Assembly: GCF_022340605.1 (NCBI RefSeq)
Contig: NZ_JAJDNQ010000142.1
Location: 1 to 64,000 of the forward strand
DNA from: Thiohalocapsa sp.
Lineage (GTDB): Bacteria > Pseudomonadota > Gammaproteobacteria > Chromatiales > Chromatiaceae
Length of the DNA: 64,000 nt
Direction: 5' to 3'
Shown here one piece after another: positions 8,410 through 17,380 of this stretch (position 1 is its first letter; the number at the start of each line of letters is the position of its first letter). Both the position numbers and the translations under genes were made by a program. The notes beneath the pieces were generated by a model. That model was given only the letters and a program-made list of their open reading frames with translations, was not told the origin of the DNA and ran no database searches.

Positions 8410-9432
8410 ATGCAGAGCGAGCCCCTGAACGGAAACCTCCACAACAAGGTTCCGGACGCCGTCGAATCCGCTGCCACCCCGCCCGCCGACGGCACCATCG
8501 CAGAGGTCGGCGGGCGCACCTGCGTGTACTACGACGGCTACTGGATCAAGTACTACGAGCCGCCGCCGGAGACCCTCACCGCAAAGAAGGGTTTGATCGA
8601 GGCCCTGACGCGGCGGCTGTTCAATCATGTCGAGCACGGCATCAACATCCCGGGCTTCCGGCTCGCCGAGGCGCGCGCCGCCTACGAGCGCGAGACGGAC
8701 CCCGAGCGCAAGCGTGTCAATGGCGCCATGCTGGCCGGCGCACTGTTCAACCGCGCGACGACCATCTTCACCAAGCTGGTTGAACTCCAGGCCGACGGCG
8801 TCGAGGTCGAGCCCGACGATGCCCTGATGAAAGAGTGCGGCGACTACCTGCTGGAAGCCCTGGAACTGGGGCGGCTGGTGCGCCACCGCGGCGGCGACGA
8901 GGGGATCGACGAGCTCTGGGGCGAGCCCTTCAAGGCCTTCAGCCAGCCCATCGCCACCTTCTACCAGAGCCGTTACGTGAAGATCGCGCAGACCATGCGC
9001 GACATCGACCGCATCACCGGCACCATCGCGGCCACCTTCGAGGGCAGCAAGCAGTTGCCGGAGCTTAAGCCGCAGCTGGACGAGCTCGCCGAGGCGGCCA
9101 AGCGCAAGTGCGAGATCCTGCGCACGGACCCGGTAATCTTCAGCGTCTGGCCGGCCTTCGTCGTGGCCAGCGACCGGCTGAAGCGCGTGCAGCCGCGACT
9201 GCCGCCGGCGCCAACGCTGCGGGACATCCACGAGGCCCAGGAGGCCAACCGCATCCTCAAGGTCGGCACCGCGCTGGTGAGCCATATCGTGCGTGCACGG
9301 GTGCCGATGCCGAAGAGCACCCGTGAGCTCATCGACAAGTGCGACCGCTTCCGCCGCACTTTTCTCGACCCCCGGCTCACCGCACCGTGCGCGAATACCG
9401 ACGGCGAGCCACAGCGGCCCACACCCCCGTAA
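8410..9432 (+). CDS. Unrecognised mostly helical protein
   Basis: A 340-residue soluble protein starting MQSEPLNGNLHNK. No family is recognised. Near the N-terminus is an aromatic motif YYDGYWIKYYEPPPET. The rest looks helical with many charged residues (KKGLIEALTRRLFNHVEHG, ERKRVNGAMLAGALFNRAT, YVKIAQTMRDIDRITG), ending in a predicted helix bundle and a Pro-rich tail. No signal peptide or membrane segment is seen. It precedes the ATP-grasp gene by 275 bp on the same strand, which hints at a shared process. Upstream extension of the frame is unlikely to be coding. Confidence 0.7.
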   Translation: MQSEPLNGNLHNKVPDAVESAATPPADGTIAEVGGRTCVYYDGYWIKYYEPPPETLTAKKGLIEALTRRLFNHVEHGINIPGFRLAEARAAYERETDPERKRVNGAMLAGALFNRATTIFTKLVELQADGVEVEPDDALMKECGDYLLEALELGRLVRHRGGDEGIDELWGEPFKAFSQPIATFYQSRYVKIAQTMRDIDRITGTIAATFEGSKQLPELKPQLDELAEAAKRKCEILRTDPVIFSVWPAFVVASDRLKRVQPRLPPAPTLRDIHEAQEANRILKVGTALVSHIVRARVPMPKSTRELIDKCDRFRRTFLDPRLTAPCANTDGEPQRPTPP

Positions 9433-9707
9433 TCCAGGCTCGCTGCTTGTAAGGAAACCCTCGCCACAGAAACCCGCGCAGGCCGCACCCGAGCGACCGC
9501 GCAGGCCGGCGCACGACACCGGCACGACTGCCGACCGCGGCGCCCCAAGACGGTGCGTTCCGGACAGGCTGCGCACCCGATCGCACCCCCGATCGCGCCT
9601 TCTGCAGCGGATGCCGTGGCGCCACCCATGGCTTCAGCGCATGGCCGCACGGTATGGCATCGATTTTGCTCTATTGATCCCAGGCAAGCGGATGCGGGAG
9701 ATCGGGC

Positions 9708-10826
9708 ATGGGCGCAGCTTTGGCACAGACGCTCAACGCGAGCCGTGTGCGGCAGATCCTCAACCACGACATCATGGGCTGCACGGCCGATGGCGTGACG
9801 GGCAATCACCTGTACTCGGGGCGCGCCCTCGGCATGACCGACCCGGGCGACATCGTCCAGCTCCACCCCGACCTCCGGAGCCAGTGGGAGGCCATCAGCG
9901 CGCACTACGCCCGCGTCGGGCTGCGCCATACGACAGAGGTCATCTGGGACGTCGGTCATGAGCGACTCGCCGAGCACCCCGAGCACGCGGTGTCGGTCTT
10001 CTTCTTCGGCCCCGCCGAGCACGCGGTGCGCCCGGACGAGCGCTGGCTGCAGACCGTCGCCGCCATCAACTCCAAGAACACCTTCATGGAGATCGCCGGC
10101 CGGCTCGACGTGCCGGTGCCGCTCACGGTGCCCTATGCGAGCATCGACGACATCGCCGAGGCGGACATCGACGACGCCCCCTATCCCTGCTATCTCAAGG
10201 CGGCGGTGTCCGTCTCCGGTGTCGGTATCCACCGCTGCGCCGACGCGTTGGCGCTGCGCGAGGCCATCGGCCAGTTCGCCGGCGGCACGCCGGTGCAGAT
10301 TCAGCAGGAGGTGGTCACCGACACCTTTCTGAACCTGCAATACCGCTGCGACACCGATGGCCTCAGCCGCTACGCCGTGACCGAACAGGTGCTCGACGGC
10401 TTCGTGCACCAGGGCAACCGCCACCCCGCGAGCCATGCCCCCTGGGAGATCGTCGAGCCCATGGCTCAGTGGCTGCACGAGGAGGGCATGCAGGGCGTTT
10501 TCGCCTTCGATGTAGCGGTCGTCGGCGACGATGCCAGCCCGGAATTTCTCGCCATCGAGTGCAACCCGCGCTACAACGGCGCCAGCTATCCGACGGCCAT
10601 CGCCCACAAGCTCGACATCGAGCAATGGCTCGCCAAGGCCTATCACACCCGCCATCGCGGCCTGGACGCCCTGGACCTGAGCGGCATCGAGTACGACCCC
10701 GCCACCGGGAGCGGCGTGGTGCTGGTCAACTGGGGGCCGATCGTGATCGGCAAGCTCCTGGTGCTGCTGGCCGGTGACGCCGCCACCCAGGCCGAGCTCG
10801 AGCGCGAGCTCCTCGCCAGGCTGTAG
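9708..10826 (+). CDS. ATP-grasp superfamily ligase of unknown substrate
   Basis: A 372-residue soluble protein with a clear GGGAG ribosome site eight bases before the ATG. The C-terminal two thirds has ATP-grasp features: K123 in INSKNTFMEIAG, a nucleotide-binding Lys near 164 in CYLKAAVSVSGVG, PVQIQQEV near 196-202, and the metal-binding E-x-N in FLAIECNPRYNGAS near 280-292. ATP-grasp enzymes join a carboxylate to an amine or thiol through an acyl phosphate. The N-terminal 110 residues resemble no ligase I can name. The downstream isoaspartyl peptidase suggests chemistry on an aspartyl or isopeptide bond; that is inference from context. Confidence 0.8.
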   Translation: MGAALAQTLNASRVRQILNHDIMGCTADGVTGNHLYSGRALGMTDPGDIVQLHPDLRSQWEAISAHYARVGLRHTTEVIWDVGHERLAEHPEHAVSVFFFGPAEHAVRPDERWLQTVAAINSKNTFMEIAGRLDVPVPLTVPYASIDDIAEADIDDAPYPCYLKAAVSVSGVGIHRCADALALREAIGQFAGGTPVQIQQEVVTDTFLNLQYRCDTDGLSRYAVTEQVLDGFVHQGNRHPASHAPWEIVEPMAQWLHEEGMQGVFAFDVAVVGDDASPEFLAIECNPRYNGASYPTAIAHKLDIEQWLAKAYHTRHRGLDALDLSGIEYDPATGSGVVLVNWGPIVIGKLLVLLAGDAATQAELERELLARL

Positions 10827-11175
10827 TGCACTCATGCGGAAATATCGAGGCCACTCTCCAGACCGCCCGCGGCGCTGATCCGTGTCGACCTGGAGGGCGA
10901 CACGCCGGACGCGGGTCGCGATGGCCGGAGCGTCGCCCTCCAGGGCGACACTCGCTCGCGCAGGACAGCAAACGGTAACGACAATTCCAAGGCCGTGCAC
11001 TAGCCTCCGACCGGAGCCCCCGCTGGCGCGATGCCGGCCACACGCCGAGTGGGGCTGCGGTTTCCGCGCTTCGTCCCCATCGTCATCGCCGGAACCGGCA
11101 CGCCCACGCGCCGCTGCCCCCGACAACCATTCAACACAACATCGGCGCCCGCCGCGGCGCCAGGGTCGCCACACC
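10827..11175. other. Intergenic region with a separated inverted repeat
   Basis: No gene is seen. CTGGAGGGCGAC at 10890-10901 is matched by its exact complement at 10932-10943, so a 12-bp stem could form around a 30-base loop; GGCGACAC is also directly repeated. It could be an operator or an RNA hairpin ahead of the isoaspartyl peptidase gene. The frame of that gene stays open back to 10882, but the ATG at 11176 matches the family start. Confidence 0.55.
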
Positions 11176-12102
11176 ATGCAAGATAGCTTCTCCCTGATGA
11201 TCCACGGCGGCGCCGGGGCGCTCGACAACGTCAAGGACGAGCGCATCGCCGTGCGCTATCTGGAGAGCATCCGCATCGTGCTGGAGCACGGACGGGCCAT
11301 GTTGCAGCACGGCGCGAGCGCCGTGGAGGCCGTGGAGTCCTGCGCCTCGCAATTGGAGGACGACCCCCTGTTCAACGCCGGCTGCGGCTCGGTGCTCAAT
11401 GAGAACGGCAAGGTGGAGATGGACGCCGGTATCATGGACGGCCGCGACCTCGCCGCCGGCGCCATCGCCGCGGTCGGCAACATCGCCAACCCCGTCCAAC
11501 TGGCCCGGCTGGTCATGGACGGCAGCGAGCACGTGCTGCTCATCGGCGAGGGCGCGCTGCGCTTCGCCGAGCACTGCGGCATGCGGCTCACCCCGGATCA
11601 CTACTTCTTCACCCCGGACCGCATCAAGCAACTGGATCAGGCGCGGCTGCACCGCCGCATCATGCTCGACCACGACGACCAGGGCGACGAGCAGAAGTAC
11701 GGCACCATCGGCGCCGTCGCCCGCGACCGCGACGGCAGCCTCGCCGCCGCCACATCCACCGGCGGTATCGTCAACAAGCGCATGGGCCGGGTCGGCGACT
11801 CGCCCATCATCGGCGCTGGCGTCTACGCCGACAACGACACCTGCGCGGTCTCCGCCACCGGCTACGGCGAAGAGTTCATGCGCACCGTGTTTGCCAAGAC
11901 CATCGCCGATGCCATCGAGCACACCGGCACCGATGCCGCCGGTGCCGTCGAATACGGCCTCGGCTACCTCACCCGCAAGGTCCAGGGGCGCGGCGGCGTC
12001 ATCTGCATCGACGCCGCCGGCAACTGCGCCAGCGGCATGACCACGCCCAAGATGATCCACGGCTGGATCGAGCGCGGCGGCGAGACCGTCTGCCGGTTCT
12101 GA
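11176..12102 (+). CDS. Isoaspartyl peptidase / L-asparaginase, Ntn-hydrolase type
   Basis: Cleaves beta-aspartyl (isoaspartyl) dipeptides and, more weakly, asparagine. The 308-residue precursor has the N-terminal MIHGGAGAL block and AGCGSVLNENGKVEMDA. T177 in KYGTIGAVARD is the self-processing nucleophile, followed by STGGIVNKRMGRVGDSP for substrate binding. Such enzymes act as autoproteolysed alpha-beta dimers in the cytoplasm. In cyanophycin users they finish breakdown of beta-Asp-Arg, but no cyanophycin synthetase or cyanophycinase is visible here. The gene follows the ATP-grasp ligase on the same strand. Confidence 0.93.
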   Translation: MQDSFSLMIHGGAGALDNVKDERIAVRYLESIRIVLEHGRAMLQHGASAVEAVESCASQLEDDPLFNAGCGSVLNENGKVEMDAGIMDGRDLAAGAIAAVGNIANPVQLARLVMDGSEHVLLIGEGALRFAEHCGMRLTPDHYFFTPDRIKQLDQARLHRRIMLDHDDQGDEQKYGTIGAVARDRDGSLAAATSTGGIVNKRMGRVGDSPIIGAGVYADNDTCAVSATGYGEEFMRTVFAKTIADAIEHTGTDAAGAVEYGLGYLTRKVQGRGGVICIDAAGNCASGMTTPKMIHGWIERGGETVCRF

Positions 12103-12186
12103 GCTCCAAATCCATGTGCGGCACATCGACCGTGCCAAGACCTGCTACGACGGCACCTTTCAGACTGAACCATGAAAGTGTTCGAT

Positions 12187-12223
12187 GTAGTTCGGGTTAG
12201 CGATAGCGTAACCTGACCTACGA
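12187..12223. repeat. Dispersed palindrome, family A, copy 2 (single hairpin)
   Basis: GTAGTTCGGGTTAG then CGTAACCTGACCTAC, with stems around GCGATAGCG. It matches the left half of copies 1 and 3, so this is a half-unit downstream of the isoaspartyl peptidase gene. Confidence 0.8.
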
Positions 12224-12409
12224 TGCGCACGTTTTCGGCGTTGCGAGCAACACTTTCACGGTCTCGCAGCGTTTCCATTGGAAGAGGGCCGACCATGCTT
12301 GCCAGCACGAAGCGCTCGGCCAAGACGTTTCTCGAGTTCGGCGAGCTCGTGCTCACCCATCAATGGTTGTCCAACGGCCTGCCCCCTTGTGAGCGCGGCA
12401 ACCCGTTGA

Positions 12410-12595
12410 CTGAAAAAGGTTTGGCATCAGGCAGTACGACCAGGCTTCGACGTCGTTTGACCGACATGCCTGTGCTGGCCCATCTCTGTAAAGCGCATCG
12501 TCTTCATCCTCCATGAACACCCGTTGGCGCCTGTTCCGACGTTGCGTCACATAGTGGGGGATGCCGGGCACGATGATTCGTGGAAGCCGAGACAT
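12410..12595 (-). pseudogene. REP-associated tyrosine transposase (IS200-like), N-terminal fragment
   Basis: The minus strand from 12595 encodes MSRLPRIIVPGIPHYVTQRR, then RRQRVFMEDEDDALYRD and WSYCLMPN. This is the start of a RAYT / Y1-transposase domain, and the first metal-binding HxH region is expected right after LMPN. There the similarity stops and the frame turns to unrelated sequence, so the catalytic His pair and Tyr are lost. Upstream at about 12600-12660 the DNA carries an AATTATGGTGACACTTTAC-like segment, as often seen flanking these elements. It is a dead relic in a repeat-rich stretch; no intact copy is seen in the window. Confidence 0.75.
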
Positions 12596-12789
12596 GCGCC
12601 TAGCGCAAGCCGAGAGGGAAACGGTGTAAATGGTAAAGTGTCACCATAATTCCAGTCCGGCAGGCCGTGCACGCCAAAGCGGGACCGCAAGCCGGAGCCG
12701 TCGCGCTCCCGGCGATACTCGCGCGACGGGCCGCCGGCCGGCTGGTTGGTGCGCACCGCCAGGCGGATGATCTCGACCTCACCGTGGCG

Positions 12790-13257
12790 TCAGCGTAGCG
12801 ATGCCGGTCCGTTCGGGACGAAGCCGTCGTCCAGCGCCTGCTCCGACGTGTACGGGCAGAACTCCGGTAGCCGCACATGCTCGCCAAAGGCCAGCAGCGC
12901 GTCATTGGCCTGGCGACGCGCGCGCGGCCAAGTGTCGATCAGCATCGCGTCCACCTCGGGTGCCAGGCTGGGGCTGTCGGCCAAGCGGTCCGCGATCTCG
13001 GCGCGGGCGTTCTGCACCTCTTCGAACCAGCCCCGGCGCGGCTGTTCTGCCGGCGAGTATTGCAGCTTCAGGAGATGCACGATCAGCTGTCGCAGGTGCG
13101 AGCGGAGCGCGTGCCGCTGTGCTTTCCCCATGTCCTCGATCTCCTCGGCCAGGTGCTCACAGTCGACCTCGGCAACGCGCCCGGCACGCAGCAGCGCCGC
13201 GTTGCGCCGCGCCCAGGCATAGAAGTCCTGGTCATACAGGCTCTGGTGCTCACTCAT
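12790..13257 (-). CDS. DUF29 family protein
   Basis: A 155-residue cytoplasmic protein starting MSEHQSLYDQDFYAW. It has the DUF29 pattern: YDQDFYAWARRNAALLR, EHLAEEIEDMGKAQRHAL, and LRQLIVHLLKLQY followed by a W. The family is widespread in cyanobacteria and Chromatiales, often in several copies, and has no established function. The gene is isolated between a transposase relic and dispersed repeats, which fits a mobile accessory locus. Only the later ATG (13257) gives the family start. Confidence 0.88.
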   Translation of the reverse strand: MSEHQSLYDQDFYAWARRNAALLRAGRVAEVDCEHLAEEIEDMGKAQRHALRSHLRQLIVHLLKLQYSPAEQPRRGWFEEVQNARAEIADRLADSPSLAPEVDAMLIDTWPRARRQANDALLAFGEHVRLPEFCPYTSEQALDDGFVPNGPASLR

Positions 13258-13344
13258 GTCGTCAGCTCCGCTGATACAAGGGTCTGCGGCTTCATGCAGC
13301 GGCAATGAAGCGCCGCGCGCGGCGCTCGGTCGCTTTCCGTCTCG

Positions 13345-13390
13345 CTCTCACGCTCCAGCGTGGGAGTGTAGCCCCGCCGCTCCAGCGGCG
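13345..13390. repeat. Dispersed palindrome pair, family C, copy 1
   Basis: Hairpin 1 (13345-13366) is CTCTCACGCT / AGCGTGGGAG. Hairpin 2 (13375-13390) is CGCCGCT / AGCGGCG with loop CC. The same pair, reversed in order and strand, is found at 43706-43753, and both copies lie next to a family A repeat. Confidence 0.75.
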
Positions 13391-13507
13391 TGCGGTGGCG
13401 ATCCGCCGCCGAGCCGGGCCGCCGACGCGACGCTGGAGCGTCGGGCCTCACGCCCACGCCGGAGAGACCGGGCAAAGCTTGCTCGCAACGCCGAAATCGA
13501 GCACTTC

Positions 13508-13592
13508 GTAGGTCGGGTTATCGATAGCGTAACCTGACAATCAATGGCTTACCGATGCTCATCGTCGGGTTACGCTGCGCTAACCCGACCTC
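13508..13592. repeat. Dispersed double-hairpin repeat, family A, copy 3
   Basis: Left half GTAGGTCGGGTTATCGATAG with CGTAACCTGAC. Spacer beginning AATCAATGGCTT. Right half GTCGGGTTACGCTGCGCTAA with CCCGACCTC. The structure and spacer match copy 1 at 3837-3920 closely, so the unit is a defined element rather than chance palindromes. Confidence 0.85.
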
Positions 13593-13900
13593 CCATACAT
13601 CAGTGCCAGGTTTCTGTCCCAATCGTCGTCGCTCGGCCCGCTGTGCGCCGGTACTTGTCGGCCACGGGGGACGCGGGAAAAGTCAACGAAGAGAGTGGAC
13701 GGGATGGGGCCGATAGGCCTTGACCATAAGTTCGACCATCCCGCGAACAGTCCGCACGGCGGACCCTACGCGGATCCGCGCCGGTCGCAAAAACCCAGCG
13801 CATCCCTCGATGCACGTTAAGAAAGCAAGGCAAGTACGCCATCATCATCAGCCAGCGAACGGATCGAGCACTCGTGCAGCGTTTCTCCCAACGCGACTTT

Positions 13901-14010
<110 letters not shown>

Positions 14011-14082
14011 GAGACTTCGACCTGGTTTCTCGGCTCCGCTCCCACCCGGGTTGACGCCTGCAAAATTGGCTGAAACGGTGTA

Positions 14083-15504
14083 CTAGCCTCGCACGCTCCG
14101 GTCCACCCGGATATCGAGCTTCTTCAGCCGGTGCCACAGGCTGCGCTCGGTGATGCCGAGCAGGCGCGCGGCCTTGACTTGGACGCCATCGCATTGCGCG
14201 AGGGCCGAGACGATCATCCGCCGCTCGGCATCGGCGAGCCAGCCGTCGAGGCCGGTCTCGTCCAAGGCTTCCAGCAGCTCGCCGGTGCCCGCCGCCGGGC
14301 CGTCTTCGCCGCCGGCGGCCGGCCGCCGCTGCCGGTGGACGCGGTCCGGCAGGTCGCCGCTGCGGATCAGCTCGCCGCCGGCGCTGAGCAGGGAGCGCTC
14401 GATGGCATTGCGCAGCTCGCGCACGTTGCCGGGCCACTGATAGCCGCTCAGCGCGGCCAGGGCCTCGTCGCTGATGCCGCGCACGGGCTTGTCCATCTCG
14501 ACGCGCAGCTCGGCGAGGAAGGCGTTGGCGAGCAGCGGGATGTCCTCGGCGCGGTCACGCAGCGGCGGTACGCGGATGTGGTAGACATCCAGGCGGTAGA
14601 GCAGATCGGCGCGGAATTCCTCGGCGGCCACCAGCTCGCGCAGGTCGCGGTTGCTGGCGGCGATGATGCGCACGTCGACGCGGCGGATGGCGTCGCTGCC
14701 GACGGGCGAGAACTCCCGCTCCTGCAACACCCGCAGCAGCTTGGCCTGAAGGCCCAGCTCCAGGTCGCTGATCTCGTCGAGGAACAGGGTGCCGCCGTTG
14801 GCCTGCTCCAGGCGGCCGAGCCGGTTCTGCAGCGCGCCGGTGAAGGCGCCCTTGACGTAGCCGAACAGCTCGCTCTCCATCAGGTCGCGGGGGATGGCGG
14901 CGCAGTTGATGGCGACCCAGGGGTGCTCGGCGCGCGGGCCGGCCTCGTGGATGCTGCGCGCGACCGCCTCCTTGCCAGTGCCGCTCTCGCCGGTGATCAG
15001 CACGTTGGTCTTGTACGGCGCCACCTGCGCGATCTGCTCGTGCAGCCGCAGCATTGCCGGGCTGTCGCCCACCAGGCGGTGGCGGCGGTAGGCGCCGCTG
15101 ACCGCCGCGTGGAGCTGGCGGTTTTCCTGTAGCAGGTCGTGCAGTTGCACCGCCCGCTCAACGGCGATCTGCAGTTGCTCGGGCTCGAACGGCTTGGTGA
15201 GGTAGTCGCTGGCGCCGGCCTGGATGCACTCGATGGCCGAGCGGATGGAGCCGTAGGCGGTGGCGACGATGACCGGCAGGTCCGGGCGGTCGCGCTGGGC
15301 GCGGCCCACCAGCTCCTTACCGCTCATGCCGGGCATTTTCAGGTCCGTCACGATCACGTCCAGGTCAGGGTCGCGCAGCAGGCCCAGCGCGTCCTCGGCG
15401 CGCTCGGCGGTGAGCACCCGGTAGCCGGCCTCCTCCAGGGCCATCTGCATCACCAGCAGCAGGTTGCGCTCGTCGTCGACGATCAGCACGGTGCGTTCGG
15501 ACAT
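14083..15504 (-). CDS. Sigma-54-dependent response regulator, NtrC/AtoC type
   Basis: A 473-residue transcription activator. Residues 1-120 form a receiver domain with acidic pocket VDDE, phosphoacceptor D54 (VTDLKMPGMSG) and K104. Residues 142-380 form an AAA+ domain with Walker A GESGTGKE (172-179), the sigma-54 contact loop GAFTGA (219-224) and a Walker B in GTLFLDEISDL. The C-terminus is a Fis-type helix-turn-helix (VKAARLLGITERSLWHRLKK). All motifs needed for ATP-driven open-complex formation are intact. The histidine kinase gene ends 5 bp upstream, and a sigma-54 promoter lies beyond the kinase, firing the other way. Confidence 0.96.
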   Translation of the reverse strand: MSERTVLIVDDERNLLLVMQMALEEAGYRVLTAERAEDALGLLRDPDLDVIVTDLKMPGMSGKELVGRAQRDRPDLPVIVATAYGSIRSAIECIQAGASDYLTKPFEPEQLQIAVERAVQLHDLLQENRQLHAAVSGAYRRHRLVGDSPAMLRLHEQIAQVAPYKTNVLITGESGTGKEAVARSIHEAGPRAEHPWVAINCAAIPRDLMESELFGYVKGAFTGALQNRLGRLEQANGGTLFLDEISDLELGLQAKLLRVLQEREFSPVGSDAIRRVDVRIIAASNRDLRELVAAEEFRADLLYRLDVYHIRVPPLRDRAEDIPLLANAFLAELRVEMDKPVRGISDEALAALSGYQWPGNVRELRNAIERSLLSAGGELIRSGDLPDRVHRQRRPAAGGEDGPAAGTGELLEALDETGLDGWLADAERRMIVSALAQCDGVQVKAARLLGITERSLWHRLKKLDIRVDRSVRG

Positions 15505-15509
15505 GATTG

Positions 15510-17258
15510 TTACTCCTCCGAGTCTTCCGCCAGAGGACAGGCGATGCGCAGCGCAAAGCGGGCGCCGCGGGCAGGCTCACCCGGCTCCGGCGGGACCAGC
15601 TCCAGGCTCGCGCCGTTGGCCTCCGCCAGCGTGCTGGCGATGGTCAGGCCCAGGCCGCTGCCCTGGGGCTTGCTGGTAAAGAAGGGCTCGAACAGCCGCG
15701 GCATCTGTTCCAGCGCAATGCCAGGCCCGCTGTCTTGCAGGTACAGCGCCACGCAGTCGCCATCGAGGCTGGAGCCCACCTTGAGCCGACCGCCTTCGGT
15801 GCCCATGGCTTCCAGCGCATTGCGGATCAGGTTCATCCAGAGCTGGCGCAGCAGCTCCGCGTCGCCGGGGACACGATGCTCGCCGTGCCGATACGCCCGC
15901 TCGACGTGGATGTCGTCGCGGCCGGCGAGCAGCATTTGCAGCGCCGCCTCTAGCGGCCCGGCCGGGTCGATGTCGGCCAGCTCCGGGGCGCGGTGGCGGG
16001 CAAGCTGCTGGAAGTCCTTGAGCAGTTGATCGATGCGCTGGCTCTCCTCGCGGACCATGCCGCGCAGTTGCTCGACACGCGCCGGCTCCTTCGCAGTCTC
16101 CAACAGGCGCAGGGCGGTGGTGATGACGCCGATGGGGTTGCGGATTTCGTGGGCCATGGCCAGTGACAGTTCGCCCAGCGCCGTCAGCTTGTCGCGGCGG
16201 AATTCCCGCAGTTGCTCGTCGCGGGCCTGGCGCAGGCTCGCGGCCATGGCGTTGAAGGCGCGCGCCAGCTCGCCGAGCTCGTCGTCGGAGCGCACCGGGA
16301 TGCTGGCGCGGAAGTCCTGCGCGGCGACGCGCTGCACGGCCTGGTGCAGCGATTCCACCGGCCGGATCACGATGCGCCCCAGCACGATTCCGGCGACGCC
16401 GGCGAGCAGGCTGCCGAGCAGCACGATGGCGAGCGTCAGCACCCCCTGGTCGGTGAGCAAGCCAGCGCCGGTATGCCGGTTCAGACCACTGAAGAGCACA
16501 GCCTCCACGCGCCCACTGGCATCGACCACGGGGCTGTAGAGGCCGAAATAGGCGCCGTCCTCGGCCGCGGCGCTGAAGTAATCGCGCCGGGCCTGGAGCT
16601 CGGCATAGCCGGACGGCGGCAGGCGCAGCTTGAGCGGCCGATCCTCATCGGCGAACGCCTTCGCGAAGTCACCGTCGCGCGGATAGAACAGCCGCGTTTT
16701 CAGGCCACTGGCCCGGCTGAGGCGCTCCAGCAGCGACTTGTCGAACAGGGTGCCGAGCACCAGGCGGTAGTGCTCCGGGGCATCCGGCGGGAAGCGCAGG
16801 ATGGTGATCGCGGCGAGCCGGGTCTTGTCGTCCTGCTCGACGCGGACGACGGCGGTGTCCTGCCCATGCGCCCAGGCGGTGGTCAGCCGGACACCGTCGG
16901 TCGAGTAGATCAGCGTGTCCGATGGGTCGTAGACCTGCACCAGCGAGATGCCCAGCTCTTCGGCCAGCGGCTTCAGCTCCGCCGGCACCGGTGAGCGGCC
17001 GGGCTCCAGGTCCGGGCGGCCGCGCGTGACCTCCGCCAGCACATCGGCGAACAACCGCGCGTTGTTGTGCAGGTCGGCGAGAGTGTCGCGCTCCATCTGG
17101 GCCGCCTCACGCACCCAAAGCTCGATGAAGTCCTCGAACCGGCCGGCGATCCACGCGGCCGACAGGGTGCCGGTGACCAGCATCGGCACCAGCACGATGA
17201 CGACGATGACCAGCAGCACCTTGCGCTGCAGGCGCTTCGATCTCAGGGCATCGGGCAT
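15510..17258 (-). CDS. Membrane sensor histidine kinase, partner of the sigma-54 regulator
   Basis: A 582-residue inner-membrane kinase: TM1 about 13-36, a periplasmic sensor of about 235 residues, TM2 about 272-295, HAMP 295-345 (IRPVESLHQAVQRVAAQDF), phosphoacceptor H370 in LAMAHEIRNPIG, then an ATPase domain with N-box WMNLIRNALEAMG, DSGPGIAL, FEPFFTSKPQGSGLGL. The periplasmic part looks like a double-Cache-like fold (ISLVQVYDPSDTLIYSTDG), typical of sensing a small ligand; the ligand is unknown. It is in one operon with the response regulator. Confidence 0.95.
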   Translation of the reverse strand: MPDALRSKRLQRKVLLVIVVIVLVPMLVTGTLSAAWIAGRFEDFIELWVREAAQMERDTLADLHNNARLFADVLAEVTRGRPDLEPGRSPVPAELKPLAEELGISLVQVYDPSDTLIYSTDGVRLTTAWAHGQDTAVVRVEQDDKTRLAAITILRFPPDAPEHYRLVLGTLFDKSLLERLSRASGLKTRLFYPRDGDFAKAFADEDRPLKLRLPPSGYAELQARRDYFSAAAEDGAYFGLYSPVVDASGRVEAVLFSGLNRHTGAGLLTDQGVLTLAIVLLGSLLAGVAGIVLGRIVIRPVESLHQAVQRVAAQDFRASIPVRSDDELGELARAFNAMAASLRQARDEQLREFRRDKLTALGELSLAMAHEIRNPIGVITTALRLLETAKEPARVEQLRGMVREESQRIDQLLKDFQQLARHRAPELADIDPAGPLEAALQMLLAGRDDIHVERAYRHGEHRVPGDAELLRQLWMNLIRNALEAMGTEGGRLKVGSSLDGDCVALYLQDSGPGIALEQMPRLFEPFFTSKPQGSGLGLTIASTLAEANGASLELVPPEPGEPARGARFALRIACPLAEDSEE

Positions 17259-17295
17259 CTACGCAAACCGGTGGGTTCTACATAACGCGGAGGTA

Positions 17296-17310
17296 TCCCG
17301 AGATCCGGGA
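17296..17310. promoter_or_regulatory. Candidate upstream activator site for the sigma-54 promoter
   Basis: Inverted repeat TCCCG-AGATC-CGGGA, about 70-85 bp upstream of the -24 element at 17381. This is the usual place for an enhancer bound by an NtrC-type activator. It is the best dyad in the intergenic region between the kinase and the Sel1 gene. Confidence 0.4.
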
Positions 17311-17380
17311 CCCGCCGCCTGGGCCGCAGCAATACTCATAAGCCATTGATCTATAAAGTCTCAATGCCTCTCCCTAGCCC

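Noticed and set aside
8973-11246. 757-codon minus-strand frame
   Set aside because: Antisense to the helical protein and ATP-grasp genes; high-GC shadow without motifs.
13600-13848. Minus-strand frame of 82 codons in the repeat zone
   Set aside because: Reads across intergenic repeats; no ribosome site or family.
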